Part shown: piece after piece, positions 1-6,950 of the stretch
Layout: each line of letters starts with the position of its first letter
Numbering within the stretch: position 1 is the stretch's first letter
Origin: Candidatus Hodarchaeota archaeon
Lineage (GTDB): Archaea; Asgardarchaeota; Heimdallarchaeia; Hodarchaeales; Hodarchaeaceae
Assembly (NCBI GenBank): GCA_016840305.1
Contig: JAEOSP010000086.1
Location: forward strand, 1 to 11,263
Direction: 5' to 3'
Length of the DNA: 11,263 nucleotides
Notes under the pieces: model-generated
The model's database searches: none
Seen by the model: only the letters and a program-made list of their open reading frames with translations
What the model was told of the DNA's origin: nothing
Made by a program: the position numbers and the translations under genes

Positions 1-551
1 ACAGCAAGTACAAGGATTAGTGTCACAGGGGCTATCCAGGACTTGGATTTTATACGCAGTGGTGGAGCTGAGTAAAGATAACCTAAAGAGATTCCAATGA
101 TCCAGAGAAGCAACAAAACAGGTTTTGCCTGCACTAAAATAAACACTACAACCAAAGCGAAAGTGACAGCAAACTCAACAATCACCACCTGTTTAAGTCG
201 ATTTTGCGTAAGATTGCCCAACGCTTGAACTAACCCTTTCTTGCGATAATCCTTCAAATCTAGCTCATAGTCAGAAAGCGTATTTGCCTGAGCACCAATG
301 GCTGAGCTAAGGTTAATTATCATAAATGAGAGCACAACTAAGATTAATATCTCTGTTAGACTCAAAGGAGGTCCAGCACCCCAAGCAAGCCCCATAATGA
401 GCGATCCTAAATTAGGTAAAAGAAACTCTGCTCTGGAAACCACTGCAAGCTGCCTTATGAACTCCAACATCTCCAAACAAACAATTAAAATAGAAATGGT
501 TACTGTATTTAATGCTTTCATGATCGCGTCTGGCTTGTGTAGAATAACCAT
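1..551 (-). CDS. UbiA-family prenyltransferase, N-terminal part (C-terminus beyond the left edge)
   Basis: Integral membrane enzyme of the UbiA superfamily, which transfers an isoprenoid chain to an aromatic or glycerol-phosphate acceptor. In archaea, members make ether lipids, quinones or heme/chlorin side chains; the substrate here cannot be told. The reverse complement is open from position 551 through the left edge. It encodes several hydrophobic segments, a region reading LPNLGSLIMGLAWG, and the Asp-rich motif N90-x3-D94-x3-D98-x2-D101 (NTLSDYELDLKDYRKK), which in this family binds Mg2+-diphosphate. A later stretch, GYLYSAPPLRIKS, is also typical. A stop lies just upstream of ATG 551. 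In-frame ATGs at 521 and 470 are alternatives, and the one at 470 (MLEFIRQ...) gives the N-terminus most like the family. The gene is partial, so length and the second Asp motif cannot be checked. Confidence 0.85.
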   Translation of the reverse strand, partial: MVILHKPDAIMKALNTVTISILIVCLEMLEFIRQLAVVSRAEFLLPNLGSLIMGLAWGAGPPLSLTEILILVVLSFMIINLSSAIGAQANTLSDYELDLKDYRKKGLVQALGNLTQNRLKQVVIVEFAVTFALVVVFILVQAKPVLLLLWIIGISLGYLYSAPPLRIKSKSWIAPVTLILVLA

Positions 552-709
552 AGGCTTTGGGGATTACACCTTCAAGGTTGCGCGAAACGTCGAAGACATT
601 ATTTCAAACCATCAAGCAGCAGTCGACACTAATTAAGTATGCAACCAATATACATAACGTATAACTAATAGTGTTCACACATATGACAACTAATGCTATA
701 CTACATATG

Positions 710-1201
710 CTATCTGATGGTTTTCTTTAGCCATTCGATGGTTTCGGAGACTTTTTTAAAATCTAGGTTATGATAACGAAGTTCAACGCCTCTATTCTCC
801 ATAACTAACATCAGTTCTTCCATCAGTATCCCAGCTTCAATAGGCTGTGATCCAACATGACAGGTTGGACTATTCTTGATTCCGATAACAGCAGTGACTT
901 CCACCTTATTTCTCAGAAATTCATTCAGCTGGTCAGCAATTGTGGTTGCAATCTGCTTACATACTCGCCTATACTCTTCAGTGTCGTACTCCTCCTTTGT
1001 TTTACGAGGTCTAATGACACCACAAGTAATTAGCTCAGGACAAGGAAGCTGAAATAATCCAACCTTGTTTTCTTGTAGGAGATTGACAATCTCTGGAACT
1101 GTTGCAGGGTATTGAGCTAAGCCAAACACACGAGCGTTCTGATTCAATATACAATGGGATACGACTACTAATTTCTTAGATCGTTGATCATGGAAGGACA
1201 T
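710..1201 (-). CDS. Small cysteine protein related to DUF523 / TudS-like family
   Basis: 163-aa soluble protein whose exact function I do not know. Three cysteine motifs stand out: SHCILNQNARV (C17), QLPCPELITCG (C54, C60) and IGIKNSPTCHVG (C114). Their order and spacing resemble DUF523 proteins, where the equivalent cysteines hold a 4Fe-4S cluster in the thiouracil desulfurase TudS. An iron-sulfur role here is inference from that resemblance. There is no signal peptide or membrane segment. The start is ATG 1201, with a weak AGGAT about 7 nt upstream. The gene lies 26 nt downstream of the portal-like fragment on the same strand, and is followed by a 158-nt gap before the prenyltransferase gene. 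Nothing suggests a link to the CRISPR genes. Confidence 0.75.
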   Translation of the reverse strand: MSFHDQRSKKLVVVSHCILNQNARVFGLAQYPATVPEIVNLLQENKVGLFQLPCPELITCGVIRPRKTKEEYDTEEYRRVCKQIATTIADQLNEFLRNKVEVTAVIGIKNSPTCHVGSQPIEAGILMEELMLVMENRGVELRYHNLDFKKVSETIEWLKKTIR

Positions 1202-1227
1202 AGTTCAATCCTGATTTTCTGGATTAA

Positions 1228-1743
1228 TTAATTTATGGTGCTCCCAAATTTAACCGTGTAGAGGTTTGGTTGACCTGCCCACTCGCTGTTCTCGTCCTTC
1301 TCGTCATCGCTATACATTATGGTGAAGTTGTGGTCACTAAACACTGTTAGCGAAATTATCTTTTTTGGATACTGAACAGGTTTGCTCGGATCATCGCCAT
1401 AATCAACGTATGACGACCCCAAAGCAGCCCAGCTGTATAGCCGCTCAAAAAGAATCAGCTCTCGTAGCTTTCCTTTTGTGTCCAGCTCATCCAGAATCTT
1501 CGAGACTTGCCTTGTCCATTCGGGACGTGGGTTCTCAGTCTCCTCTTGGACCTTGAAGCCTTTTGCCATCACATCGTAGGCGACATCAACTATAACACGT
1601 TTAGCAACAGGTTCTCTGCGAGCAGCAAAAACGATCTCATTTATGCTTATTGGGCTGCTGAACCGCACATCTGACGTGCGAGCATTTAGCCCGCGTGGAT
1701 CATTGAAGGAGTTGCTATTAGTTTTCGCTTTCAGTTCATGCAT
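1228..1743 (-). CDS. Viral portal-like protein, N-terminal fragment (probable provirus remnant)
   Basis: 171-aa protein resembling the N-terminal third of phage/archaeal-virus portal proteins (DUF1073-like), which form the dodecameric DNA-entry ring of the capsid. Supporting features in order: a stretch around residues 39-65 with REPVAKRVIVDVAYDVMAKGF, like the portal pattern of 'not-yet-dead residues, lock onto a diphosphate-free helix, then G-F'; a helical segment ending GKLRELILFERLYSWAALG; then acidic YVDYGDDPSKPVQYP, a strand IISLTVFSDHNF and GQPNLYTVKFG. Intact portals are usually 400-550 aa, and this one stops shortly after the P-x-LY-x-V motif, so it looks truncated. No other capsid, terminase or integrase gene is visible nearby. 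Start ATG 1743 has no clear ribosome-binding site. The family call is from remembered pattern, not a search, so a cellular hypothetical protein remains possible. Confidence 0.6.
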   Translation of the reverse strand: MHELKAKTNSNSFNDPRGLNARTSDVRFSSPISINEIVFAARREPVAKRVIVDVAYDVMAKGFKVQEETENPRPEWTRQVSKILDELDTKGKLRELILFERLYSWAALGSSYVDYGDDPSKPVQYPKKIISLTVFSDHNFTIMYSDDEKDENSEWAGQPNLYTVKFGSTIN

Positions 1744-1791
1744 CCAGAAACATTACTTTGAATGATTTTTAGCGAAAAAATAATAAAACCT

Positions 1792-1834
1792 ATTCTGTTA
1801 GAGTTTAACAGTAAAAAACATATTCAAACAGAAT
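1792..1834. promoter_or_regulatory. Repeated TAACAG-like half-sites, possible operator of the ribbon-helix-helix gene
   Basis: Three copies of a 6-bp element lie within 43 bp: CTGTTA at 1795-1800 (reverse complement of TAACAG), TAACAG at 1806-1811, and AAACAG at 1826-1831. The outer pair extends to an 8-bp perfect inverted repeat, ATTCTGTT (1792-1799) and AACAGAAT (1827-1834). The cluster sits 12 bp before the ATG of the 54-aa ribbon-helix-helix protein and between two divergent genes. Such proteins often repress their own promoters through arrayed short half-sites, so autoregulation is a reasonable inference. Confidence 0.4.
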
Positions 1835-1846
1835 CAGATATAAAAT

Positions 1847-2011
1847 ATGCGTAAACAAATGATCACAATTTACATTTCTTCAAAATTTTTAGAACGCATC
1901 GATAAGGAAGCAAAAGAAAAAAACAGAAGCCGAAGTAACCTCATCGAAACAACAATTGCGGAATCTTTAACCTCCAAAACTCACACCTTTCAGCCCAAAA
2001 ACGCTTCATAA
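1847..2011 (+). CDS. Ribbon-helix-helix (CopG-like) DNA-binding protein
   Basis: 54-aa protein. Residues 5-42 fit the ribbon-helix-helix fold: a short strand (MITIYIS) that would pair with its dimer partner in the DNA major groove, helix 1 (KFLERIDKEAKEK), a turn with NRSRSN, and helix 2 (LIETTIAESL). These proteins act as dimeric repressors or as antitoxins. The C-terminal 12 residues are polar and look unstructured. No Shine-Dalgarno sequence precedes ATG 1847, so a leaderless transcript is possible; ATG 1859 (fifth codon) is an alternative start. The start is divergent from the portal-like fragment and downstream of a cluster of inverted half-sites. No toxin partner is recognisable next to it. 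It could be a leftover viral regulator, given the neighbouring portal fragment. Confidence 0.75.
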   Translation: MRKQMITIYISSKFLERIDKEAKEKNRSRSNLIETTIAESLTSKTHTFQPKNAS

Positions 2012-2116
2012 AACGGATTATAGAACGAGAGGTATCTGTGCCCGTAATCCAACAGGCTAGACTGGATCCTAATAAAACTGATGGTTGACTGAATTGGGGA
2101 ATACCAGAGAACAGAT

Positions 2117-2314
2117 ATGGAAGCATTACTGCCTATGCTTGTAAACATCGCGAAAGATAGACTTGACATAATTTCATCCAAAGAATTCCGAAATATATTG
2201 GTTGATGTGGGCTTAGCGCTGGAAAAGCTGAGGGCTCTGAGGAGATTGGAGCGAAATAGGATCATGCTTTTAGGCGAGCAAAATTTAGTTTATTTGAAGG
2301 AGTTTTTAGATTAG
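2117..2314 (+). CDS. Small hypothetical helical protein
   Basis: 65-aa open frame whose product I do not recognise. It is strongly helical: MEALLPMLVNIAKDRLDII, then a middle section LVDVGLALEKLRALRRLER, and an acidic end LKEFLD. There are no cysteines, signal peptide or clear membrane span. It lies 105 nt after the ribbon-helix-helix gene on the same strand, and about 200 nt before cas6. There is no convincing ribosome-binding site, and a stop codon lies eight codons upstream in frame. Composition looks more protein-like than the opposing minus-strand frames. It might be a viral remnant or an accessory partner of the regulator; neither is shown by the sequence. Confidence 0.4.
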   Translation: MEALLPMLVNIAKDRLDIISSKEFRNILVDVGLALEKLRALRRLERNRIMLLGEQNLVYLKEFLD

Positions 2315-2348
2315 GAACCAATAGATTAACAGGTGCCTTTCTTTCTTA

Positions 2349-2370
2349 ACAATTAATATTGTCAATTTTT
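2349..2370 (+). terminator. Weak hairpin plus T-run after the small hypothetical gene
   Basis: ACAAT-taat-ATTGT (2349-2362) can form a 5-bp hairpin and is followed by a run of five T's (2366-2370). Another T-rich stretch (TTTCTTTCTT) lies just upstream. Archaeal termination depends mainly on T-runs, so this is a plausible end for the transcript of the 65-aa gene, separating it from the cas operon. Confidence 0.3.
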
Positions 2371-2391
2371 CAAGTTTATTGAAATCACCCG

Positions 2392-2423
2392 TTGCTTCCC
2401 AAAGTTGGGACTTGTTTCCTAAA
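2392..2423. repeat. Imperfect 12-bp direct repeat with a 20-bp period and a central palindrome, upstream of cas6
   Basis: TTGCTTCCCAAA (2392-2403) recurs as TTGTTTCCTAAA (2412-2423) with two mismatches and a spacing of exactly 20 bp, about two helical turns. Between them, TCCCAA-AG-TTGGGA (2397-2410) is a 14-bp palindrome. The arrangement is about 45 bp upstream of the presumed cas promoter and could be a regulator-binding site. This is inference; short similarities are common in AT-rich DNA. Confidence 0.3.
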
Positions 2424-2463
2424 ATATTTGTGTCTTACTCCAAAAGCAAATGGGATCGATCAC

Positions 2464-2502
2464 AATATAAAAAACAAAGAATCATATATGAAATGTGGGA
2501 GG
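2464..2502 (+). promoter_or_regulatory. Promoter and ribosome-binding site of the cas operon
   Basis: A TATA-box-like element, TATAAAAA (2466-2473), would place transcription start near 2492-2497. GGAGG at 2498-2502 follows and precedes the TTG start of cas6 (2514) by 11 nt. The 10-bp palindrome TCATATATGA (2482-2491) lies just at the predicted start site and might be an operator. No promoter of similar quality is visible between cas6 and cas7, in keeping with one long operon. Confidence 0.5.
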
Positions 2503-2513
2503 TTTAGCATAAT

Positions 2514-3170
2514 TTGTCTACTAAAGTATCAACGCTTGTATTAACTTCAAGTAAGTTAATCCCTAACAGCCCAGAAAAATTCAGAGGGCATATTGCATCT
2601 AAACACTTAAACAACCCACTGTTTCATCAACACTTACAAAAAAGTAAATTAGCGTATAAGTATCCGTTAATACATTACTTAATTCTACGAGGAAAAGCAA
2701 TAATTTTTGGTATACAAGCAGGCGCAGATGAAGTATCAAAGTTATTTACTGAATTAGATAGCATAACCATTGGAACTGAAAAATATCCTATCCTCAATAA
2801 ACGATTGAATATAAAAGCGCACATATTTACGGTTACAGATTCACAGAAACAATACTATTTCGTTACGCCTTGGCTGGCTTTAAACAATACTAATTACGTG
2901 AAATACAAAGATATTAATTGGATCGCACGAAAACAATTATTATCGCGGATACTTGTAGGGAACATCCTTTCGGCATCAAAAGGACTTGCCATCAAAATAG
3001 ATAAAAAAATTTTTGCTGAAATACAATATGTTAAACCAGTTAATTGTAACATAAAGGGTAGTCCACTACTAGGGTTTTATGGGCAATTCAAAATAAACTT
3101 TGATATGCCTCCATTATTCAGTATAGGTAAATCAGTATCGCGAGGCTTTGGAGTTATTTTGGAGGGATAA
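2514..3170 (+). CDS. cas6: Cas6b, CRISPR pre-crRNA endoribonuclease
   Basis: 218-aa metal-independent RNase that cuts within each CRISPR repeat, leaving the 8-nt 5' handle on the crRNA. The N-terminal half has the Cas6b pattern FRGHIASKHLNNPLFHQH followed by YKYPLIHYLILRGKAIIFGI. H38 and H40 fall in the LFH-x-H motif that supplies catalytic histidines in the Methanococcus Cas6b enzyme. The C-terminal half ends with the glycine-rich loop typical of Cas6 (GFYGQFKINF, then IGKSVSRGFGVIL). The start is TTG 2514, because an in-frame stop lies three codons upstream, GGAGG sits 11 nt before it, and the histidine positions then agree with the family. It is the first gene of the operon, and its last codons contain the ribosome-binding site of cas1, two bases downstream. 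Confidence 0.9.
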   Translation: MSTKVSTLVLTSSKLIPNSPEKFRGHIASKHLNNPLFHQHLQKSKLAYKYPLIHYLILRGKAIIFGIQAGADEVSKLFTELDSITIGTEKYPILNKRLNIKAHIFTVTDSQKQYYFVTPWLALNNTNYVKYKDINWIARKQLLSRILVGNILSASKGLAIKIDKKIFAEIQYVKPVNCNIKGSPLLGFYGQFKINFDMPPLFSIGKSVSRGFGVILEG

Positions 3171-3172
3171 AG

Positions 3173-4144
3173 ATGCAGCTTGTTATAAACAATTTTGGTG
3201 CATATCTCAGGAAACATAAAGACATGTTCCTGATCATGTTAGACGAAAAAAATATCGAAGTGCCAGTAATTAAAGTGGACAATATTTGGATATCCACCTC
3301 AGCTCTCGTCTCTACTGACGCTATCCATTGTGCGATGAAAAACAACATTGACATTGTATTCCTTGACAAATATGGAAATCCATACGCTAGAATATGGCAC
3401 CCAAATTTAGGAAGCACACCATTGATTAGGCGAAGACAACTAGAAGCAAGTACAAACGATAAAGGACTCAATTTAGTTAAAGAATGGACCAAAAAGAAAC
3501 TGAAAAATCAAATTAACTTATTAAAAAAACTGAAAAAAACTAGACCTACACAGCAGGAGCAAATAGCATCCGTTATTGAACAACTACAAACATATTATCA
3601 GAAGATTTGTGAACTTGAGGGAAAAATTGAGGAAAATAGGCAAAAAATTCTTGGTCTCGAGGGAATCTCATCACGTATATACTTCGAAACTATTTCAAAA
3701 ACTCTATCCAAAAAATGGAGATTCAACGGAAGAAGTAGGAGACCAGCAAAAGACTCCTTTAATTGCACTTTAAATTATGGTTATGGCGTCCTTTACAGCA
3801 TAGTTGAAAGAGCCTGTATTCTAGCGGGGCTTGATCCCTACGTTGGTTTTCTTCACACTGATGACTATAATAAGCAATCATTTGTTTTTGACATCATAGA
3901 GCAATATCGAAGTCATGTTGATGAGATAGTGCTTTTTCTTTTCACGCGTAAAATTATGAAAGACAATTGTTTTGATCAGGTCGAAGGTGGATACGTGCTA
4001 AATGATAATGGTAAAAAGATTTTAATGACTGCTTTAAATGATCACTTCGACATACAAGTTATGTATCACCGAAAGAAAACTAAGTTGCGAAATATTATCC
4101 AGTTTAACTGCTACTGCATAGCAAATGAGCTAACTGGAACGTGA
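3173..4144 (+). CDS. cas1: Cas1, CRISPR spacer integrase
   Basis: 323-aa metal-dependent integrase that, as a complex with Cas2, inserts prespacers at the leader end of the array. The N-terminal beta domain (about residues 1-80, with STSALVSTDAIHCAMKNNIDIVFLD) is followed by a helical insert rich in Lys, Glu and Gln (about 100-160, probably coiled). The catalytic all-alpha domain carries E163 (LGLEGISSRIYF), H228 (GFLHTDDYNKQSFVFD) and D240/E243 (FDIIEQYR), all the metal-binding residues expected. FNCTLNYGYGVLYSIVERACILAGLDPYVG is well conserved but spans a longer stretch than a motif. Start ATG 3173 has a strong GGAGGG 6 nt upstream inside cas6. The stop codon overlaps the GTG start of cas2, implying coupled translation. 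The enzyme looks fully active. Confidence 0.96.
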   Translation: MQLVINNFGAYLRKHKDMFLIMLDEKNIEVPVIKVDNIWISTSALVSTDAIHCAMKNNIDIVFLDKYGNPYARIWHPNLGSTPLIRRRQLEASTNDKGLNLVKEWTKKKLKNQINLLKKLKKTRPTQQEQIASVIEQLQTYYQKICELEGKIEENRQKILGLEGISSRIYFETISKTLSKKWRFNGRSRRPAKDSFNCTLNYGYGVLYSIVERACILAGLDPYVGFLHTDDYNKQSFVFDIIEQYRSHVDEIVLFLFTRKIMKDNCFDQVEGGYVLNDNGKKILMTALNDHFDIQVMYHRKKTKLRNIIQFNCYCIANELTGT

Positions 4145-4437
4145 ATTCTCTGCTTGTTTGGGTGATATATGATATTAGCGACAACAGCGTCCGAAACGCT
4201 GTAGCTAATCGGTGTAAAGGTTATGGATTATATAGGGTCCAGAAAAGTGCTTTCTTAGGTACATTGAACTCTAATCAGCAGGATTCTCTCGCCCTTGAAT
4301 GTCGTGATTTAATTGAGGAAAATGATTCAGTTTATGTTTTTCCCATGTGTGATAAGTGTTTAAAACGAATACAATTACTGGGGAAAGACTTTGACCTTGA
4401 ACTTGTGAGGGATAAGCTTGGCGTCATGTTTCTCTGA
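4141..4437 (+). CDS. cas2: Cas2, CRISPR adaptation protein
   Basis: 98-aa ferredoxin-fold protein that dimerises to bridge two Cas1 dimers in the spacer-integration complex. The first strand ends with the family signature VIYDISD; D11 is the conserved aspartate. GYGLYRVQKSAFLG follows, also typical, as is the late strand DSVYVFPMCDKC. Length is normal for Cas2. The start is GTG 4141, which overlaps the cas1 stop codon as GTGA, so it is probably translated by reinitiation; there is little ribosome-binding sequence of its own. Its last 20 nt overlap the start of cas4 in another frame. Confidence 0.94.
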   Translation: MNSLLVWVIYDISDNSVRNAVANRCKGYGLYRVQKSAFLGTLNSNQQDSLALECRDLIEENDSVYVFPMCDKCLKRIQLLGKDFDLELVRDKLGVMFL

Positions 4438-5017
4438 AGAGTCAATCACAATCAGCGATGTAATTGAGTATCTTTTCTGTCCTCGTTTCACCTATTTTAT
4501 GCATTGTTTGGGAATACCTCAACATGAGGGACGATTAATTAAAGTGCAGAAGGGTAGAGCACTTCATAAAAGTAAAGAGAAAACAAACCTTGGATATCTG
4601 AGGAAACGATACGGAGTTACGGATAAACTCACTGGGATTTACCTGTGCTCAAAAAAACACCGGATTAGATGCATTATGGATGAAGTGCTTTTTCTTGAGG
4701 ATGGTTCAGTTGCTCCATTAGACTATAAATTCGCTAAATACCATAACCGTGTGTTTAAAACTCATAAATACCAATCTGCGTTGTATGGATTAGTGATAGC
4801 AGAACACTTCAACCGTCCAGTTTATAGAGGTTATCTTTGTTATACCCGTAGCGAAAACAAGATTGTAGAGATAACGTTCAACGAGAAACTGTTTCAGCAA
4901 GCAGAGGACATAATCCGGAATATTTTTTGCATAATTCAAAGGGAACAGTTCCCCGAAACAACAGGAAATAAAAAAAGATGCATTGATTGCTGCTACAGAA
5001 GAATCTGTCCATATTGA
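4418..5017 (+). CDS. cas4: Cas4, RecB-like nuclease for prespacer processing
   Basis: 199-aa iron-sulfur nuclease of the PD-(D/E)XK fold that trims prespacers and selects those with a correct PAM. Visible motifs in order: C21 (FCPRFTYF), H50, D88 in IMDEV, D102-x-K104 in PLDYKFAK, and Q119-x3-Y123 in YQSALYG. The C-terminal cysteines C188, C191 (or C192) and C197 together with C21 would bind the 4Fe-4S cluster. All catalytic positions are present. The start is TTG 4418, inside the end of cas2, supported by GAGGG (4407-4411) six bases upstream; no later ATG would keep C21. The gene sits directly after cas1 and cas2, completing the adaptation module. The next gene, cas8b, follows after 42 nt. 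Confidence 0.93.
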   Translation: MASCFSEESITISDVIEYLFCPRFTYFMHCLGIPQHEGRLIKVQKGRALHKSKEKTNLGYLRKRYGVTDKLTGIYLCSKKHRIRCIMDEVLFLEDGSVAPLDYKFAKYHNRVFKTHKYQSALYGLVIAEHFNRPVYRGYLCYTRSENKIVEITFNEKLFQQAEDIIRNIFCIIQREQFPETTGNKKRCIDCCYRRICPY

Positions 5018-5059
5018 TGAAAAAATTTTTAACCAATATTCGCGGTTATTATAAGCATC

Positions 5060-6950
5060 ATGATTGAAGCCATCCATAACGTTGGCGTTTATGTTCTAGA
5101 TGACAAAGGCGTTAGTCTTGACGATGCTGAACAAGTAACTGAAATCTTATGTGAGGATCCAAAAAGCTCAGATCTTTATAAAACCATAATAACTGTAGAG
5201 CTTAAAAAAAAAAGGCAAAGATATAACTTTTAATCGTGTTGGAAAAGAAGAACATACATCAGACAAGATAGTTCGTTATCTTTACAGGCGCGGTGGTTCA
5301 AGTGGGGCAGACCTTTCACCAACCTGTAGATTAACAGAGCCTAAGAGAACCTTTAAAGGAAAATTTCTCAAATGGTTCAAGACAGACTTTTCTGATCCTT
5401 CATACGGACTAACTGAAGAGGAACAGGCCCTCCTCACCAACATTAAAGCATGCATTCTATCAAACAGCAAACAAATACTTGAAGACATTTCTACACAACA
5501 TAGTTCTCTTAAAACCGAGAAAGAAAGTGGAATAGTCACGATAATTCTTCACGACAAGGGTGAAAGAAGATACCTTGGAGACATTTCAGCATTTAGGAAA
5601 TTATTACGTGTGAAAGCCTTGGCGAATTATTTTGAAAAATATAATATGACCTCAAAATCAGAAAATCAGACTTGTGCTATTTGCAGAAAAAAAAGAGCGG
5701 AGGTATACGGTTTTGTCTCGACTTATACATTCTACACAGTGGATAAGCCAGGTATGGTGTCTGGAGGCTTCGATCAAAGCAAGGCTTGGAAAAACTATCC
5801 TGTATGCAGAGATTGCGCGTTAACTCTTGAAGAAGGAAAAAGGTTCCTAGATGAAAATGCAAAGTTTAGATTTTACGGTTTTGATTATCTGTTGATTCCG
5901 AAGCCTCTTAATCCTGATGTTGATAGCGAAGTCTACGAAACACTGAAAGATTATCATGGGGAAGGTACGCAAATTCGTTTAACCGAGGACTATAAAAAAC
6001 TACTAGGTGAAACAGAGGAAGAGATCCTTTATCATCTCTCAGATAAACCTAACACGTTCTACTGTAATATCCTGATTTATGCTGCTTCAAATAACGAATT
6101 TAAGATTTTACGGTACATTGAAGATGTGTTCCCGCGTAGATTACGTAAGCTCTTCGAAGTAAAAGATTTAGTTGACCAAAATCCATATTTTAAATCATAT
6201 AATGTCAAGGTCTATGGGAAAGGAAAACTAGTTAGTGAAAAACCGCTGGAGTTTAATTTCAGTTCATTTTGGTATTTTTTCGGGAAACGAAGGGATGAAG
6301 ACAAGAGTTCATATTTTCTTGATATAGTAGCTAAGGTTTTCCAGAACGAAAAAGTCAGCTACCGTTTCTTCCTCAATGGAGTAGTTAACCGTATGAGGAA
6401 ACAGTTTGCACAGGGCTACAATGCAAAAGAAGCGGGAATGAGAGGTCTCTGCTCTTTACTATATCTACAGCAGTTAGGTATTCTAAGTGATTATGATCAT
6501 GGTGGTAATATGAATGAAAATAAAATTCGTGAAATGATGAATGAGCCCCAACATACAAGTAGCACACAAAAACTTGAAGCCGTTTTTGATGGATTCCCTG
6601 AATTCTTCAGCAGAAACTCTGCGCGAGCAGTATTCATTGTAGGTGCTCTCGCACAGCTTCTACTGAACATCCAGTATACCGACAGGGGTGCCACACCATT
6701 CAGGACAAAGCTTCAGGGACTTCGGTTAGATCAAAGAAAAGTTTCAGCGCTTCTTCCGGATATACAGAACAAATTTGAAGAATACAATAAAAACTATTAT
6801 AGAGAATTGGAGAAACTTGTCAGTGAGTATTTAATTCAAGCGGGCAGTGATTGGGGCCTCTCTAAAGATGAGGTCAGTTTCTATTTCGTGTTGGGAATGA
6901 ATCTGGCTAGCTATTTAAAGCAATCAAAAGAGGTGAAAGATGATGAGTGA
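5060..6950 (+). CDS. cas8b: Cas8b, large subunit of type I-B Cascade, split by a frameshift at a ten-A run
   Basis: Large Cascade subunit that recognises the PAM and starts R-loop formation. The reading frame from ATG 5060 (MIEAIHNVGVYVLDD...) runs into A10 at 5204-5213 and stops at 5231. One base shifted, the frame stays open from 5199 to 6950 and immediately gives typical Cas8b sequence: KDITFNRVGKEEH, YLYRRGGSSGADLSPT, then a zinc-ribbon-like pair CAIC (5673-5684) and CRDC (5805-5816). Joined, the product is about 629 aa, normal for the TM1802-type family. The first in-frame start after the break is GTG 5610, which would give a 446-aa protein lacking the N-terminal 180 residues that include the YLYRRG region. 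The shift could be a homopolymer error, a real mutation, or slippage producing some full-length protein. The C-terminal ~150 residues are helical and may also be made separately as a small subunit. The end overlaps cas7 by 11 nt. Confidence 0.9.
6510..6950 (+). other. Candidate internal start in cas8b for a Cas11-like small subunit (146 aa)
   Basis: In several type I-B systems a separate small subunit is translated from within cas8b. Here an in-frame ATG at 6510 is preceded by GGTGGT (6501-6506), a fair match to the ribosome-binding consensus. It would yield a 146-aa, mostly helical protein (MNENKIREMMNEPQ...), the size expected of Cas11b. In-frame ATGs at 6534 and 6537 are alternatives. No separate cas11 gene exists in the operon. 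This product would not depend on the upstream frameshift. It is an inference from position, size and family knowledge. Confidence 0.4.

Noticed and set aside
11..20. ACAAGGATTA at the left edge, also in the CRISPR repeat 2
   Set aside because: A 10-base match is expected by chance at low but real frequency in 11 kb of AT-rich DNA, and it lies in conserved UbiA coding sequence.
298..636. Plus-strand 112-codon open frame
   Set aside because: It lies mostly over the minus-strand UbiA prenyltransferase, whose translation carries a clear family motif; the plus-strand product has no recognisable features.
2012..2089. Short plus-strand frame reading KRFIKRIIEREVSVPVIQQA before a stop at 2087
   Set aside because: It has protein-like composition but no ATG start and only about 25 codons beyond the overlap with the regulator gene; too little to call a gene.
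1990..2265. Minus-strand open frames of 61 and 91 codons
   Set aside because: They run opposite the ribbon-helix-helix gene and the 65-aa frame. Their Ser/Phe-rich translations look like antisense shadows.
3576..3773. Plus-strand 65-codon frame inside cas1
   Set aside because: Shadow frame within a well-supported cas1 gene with all catalytic residues in the main frame.
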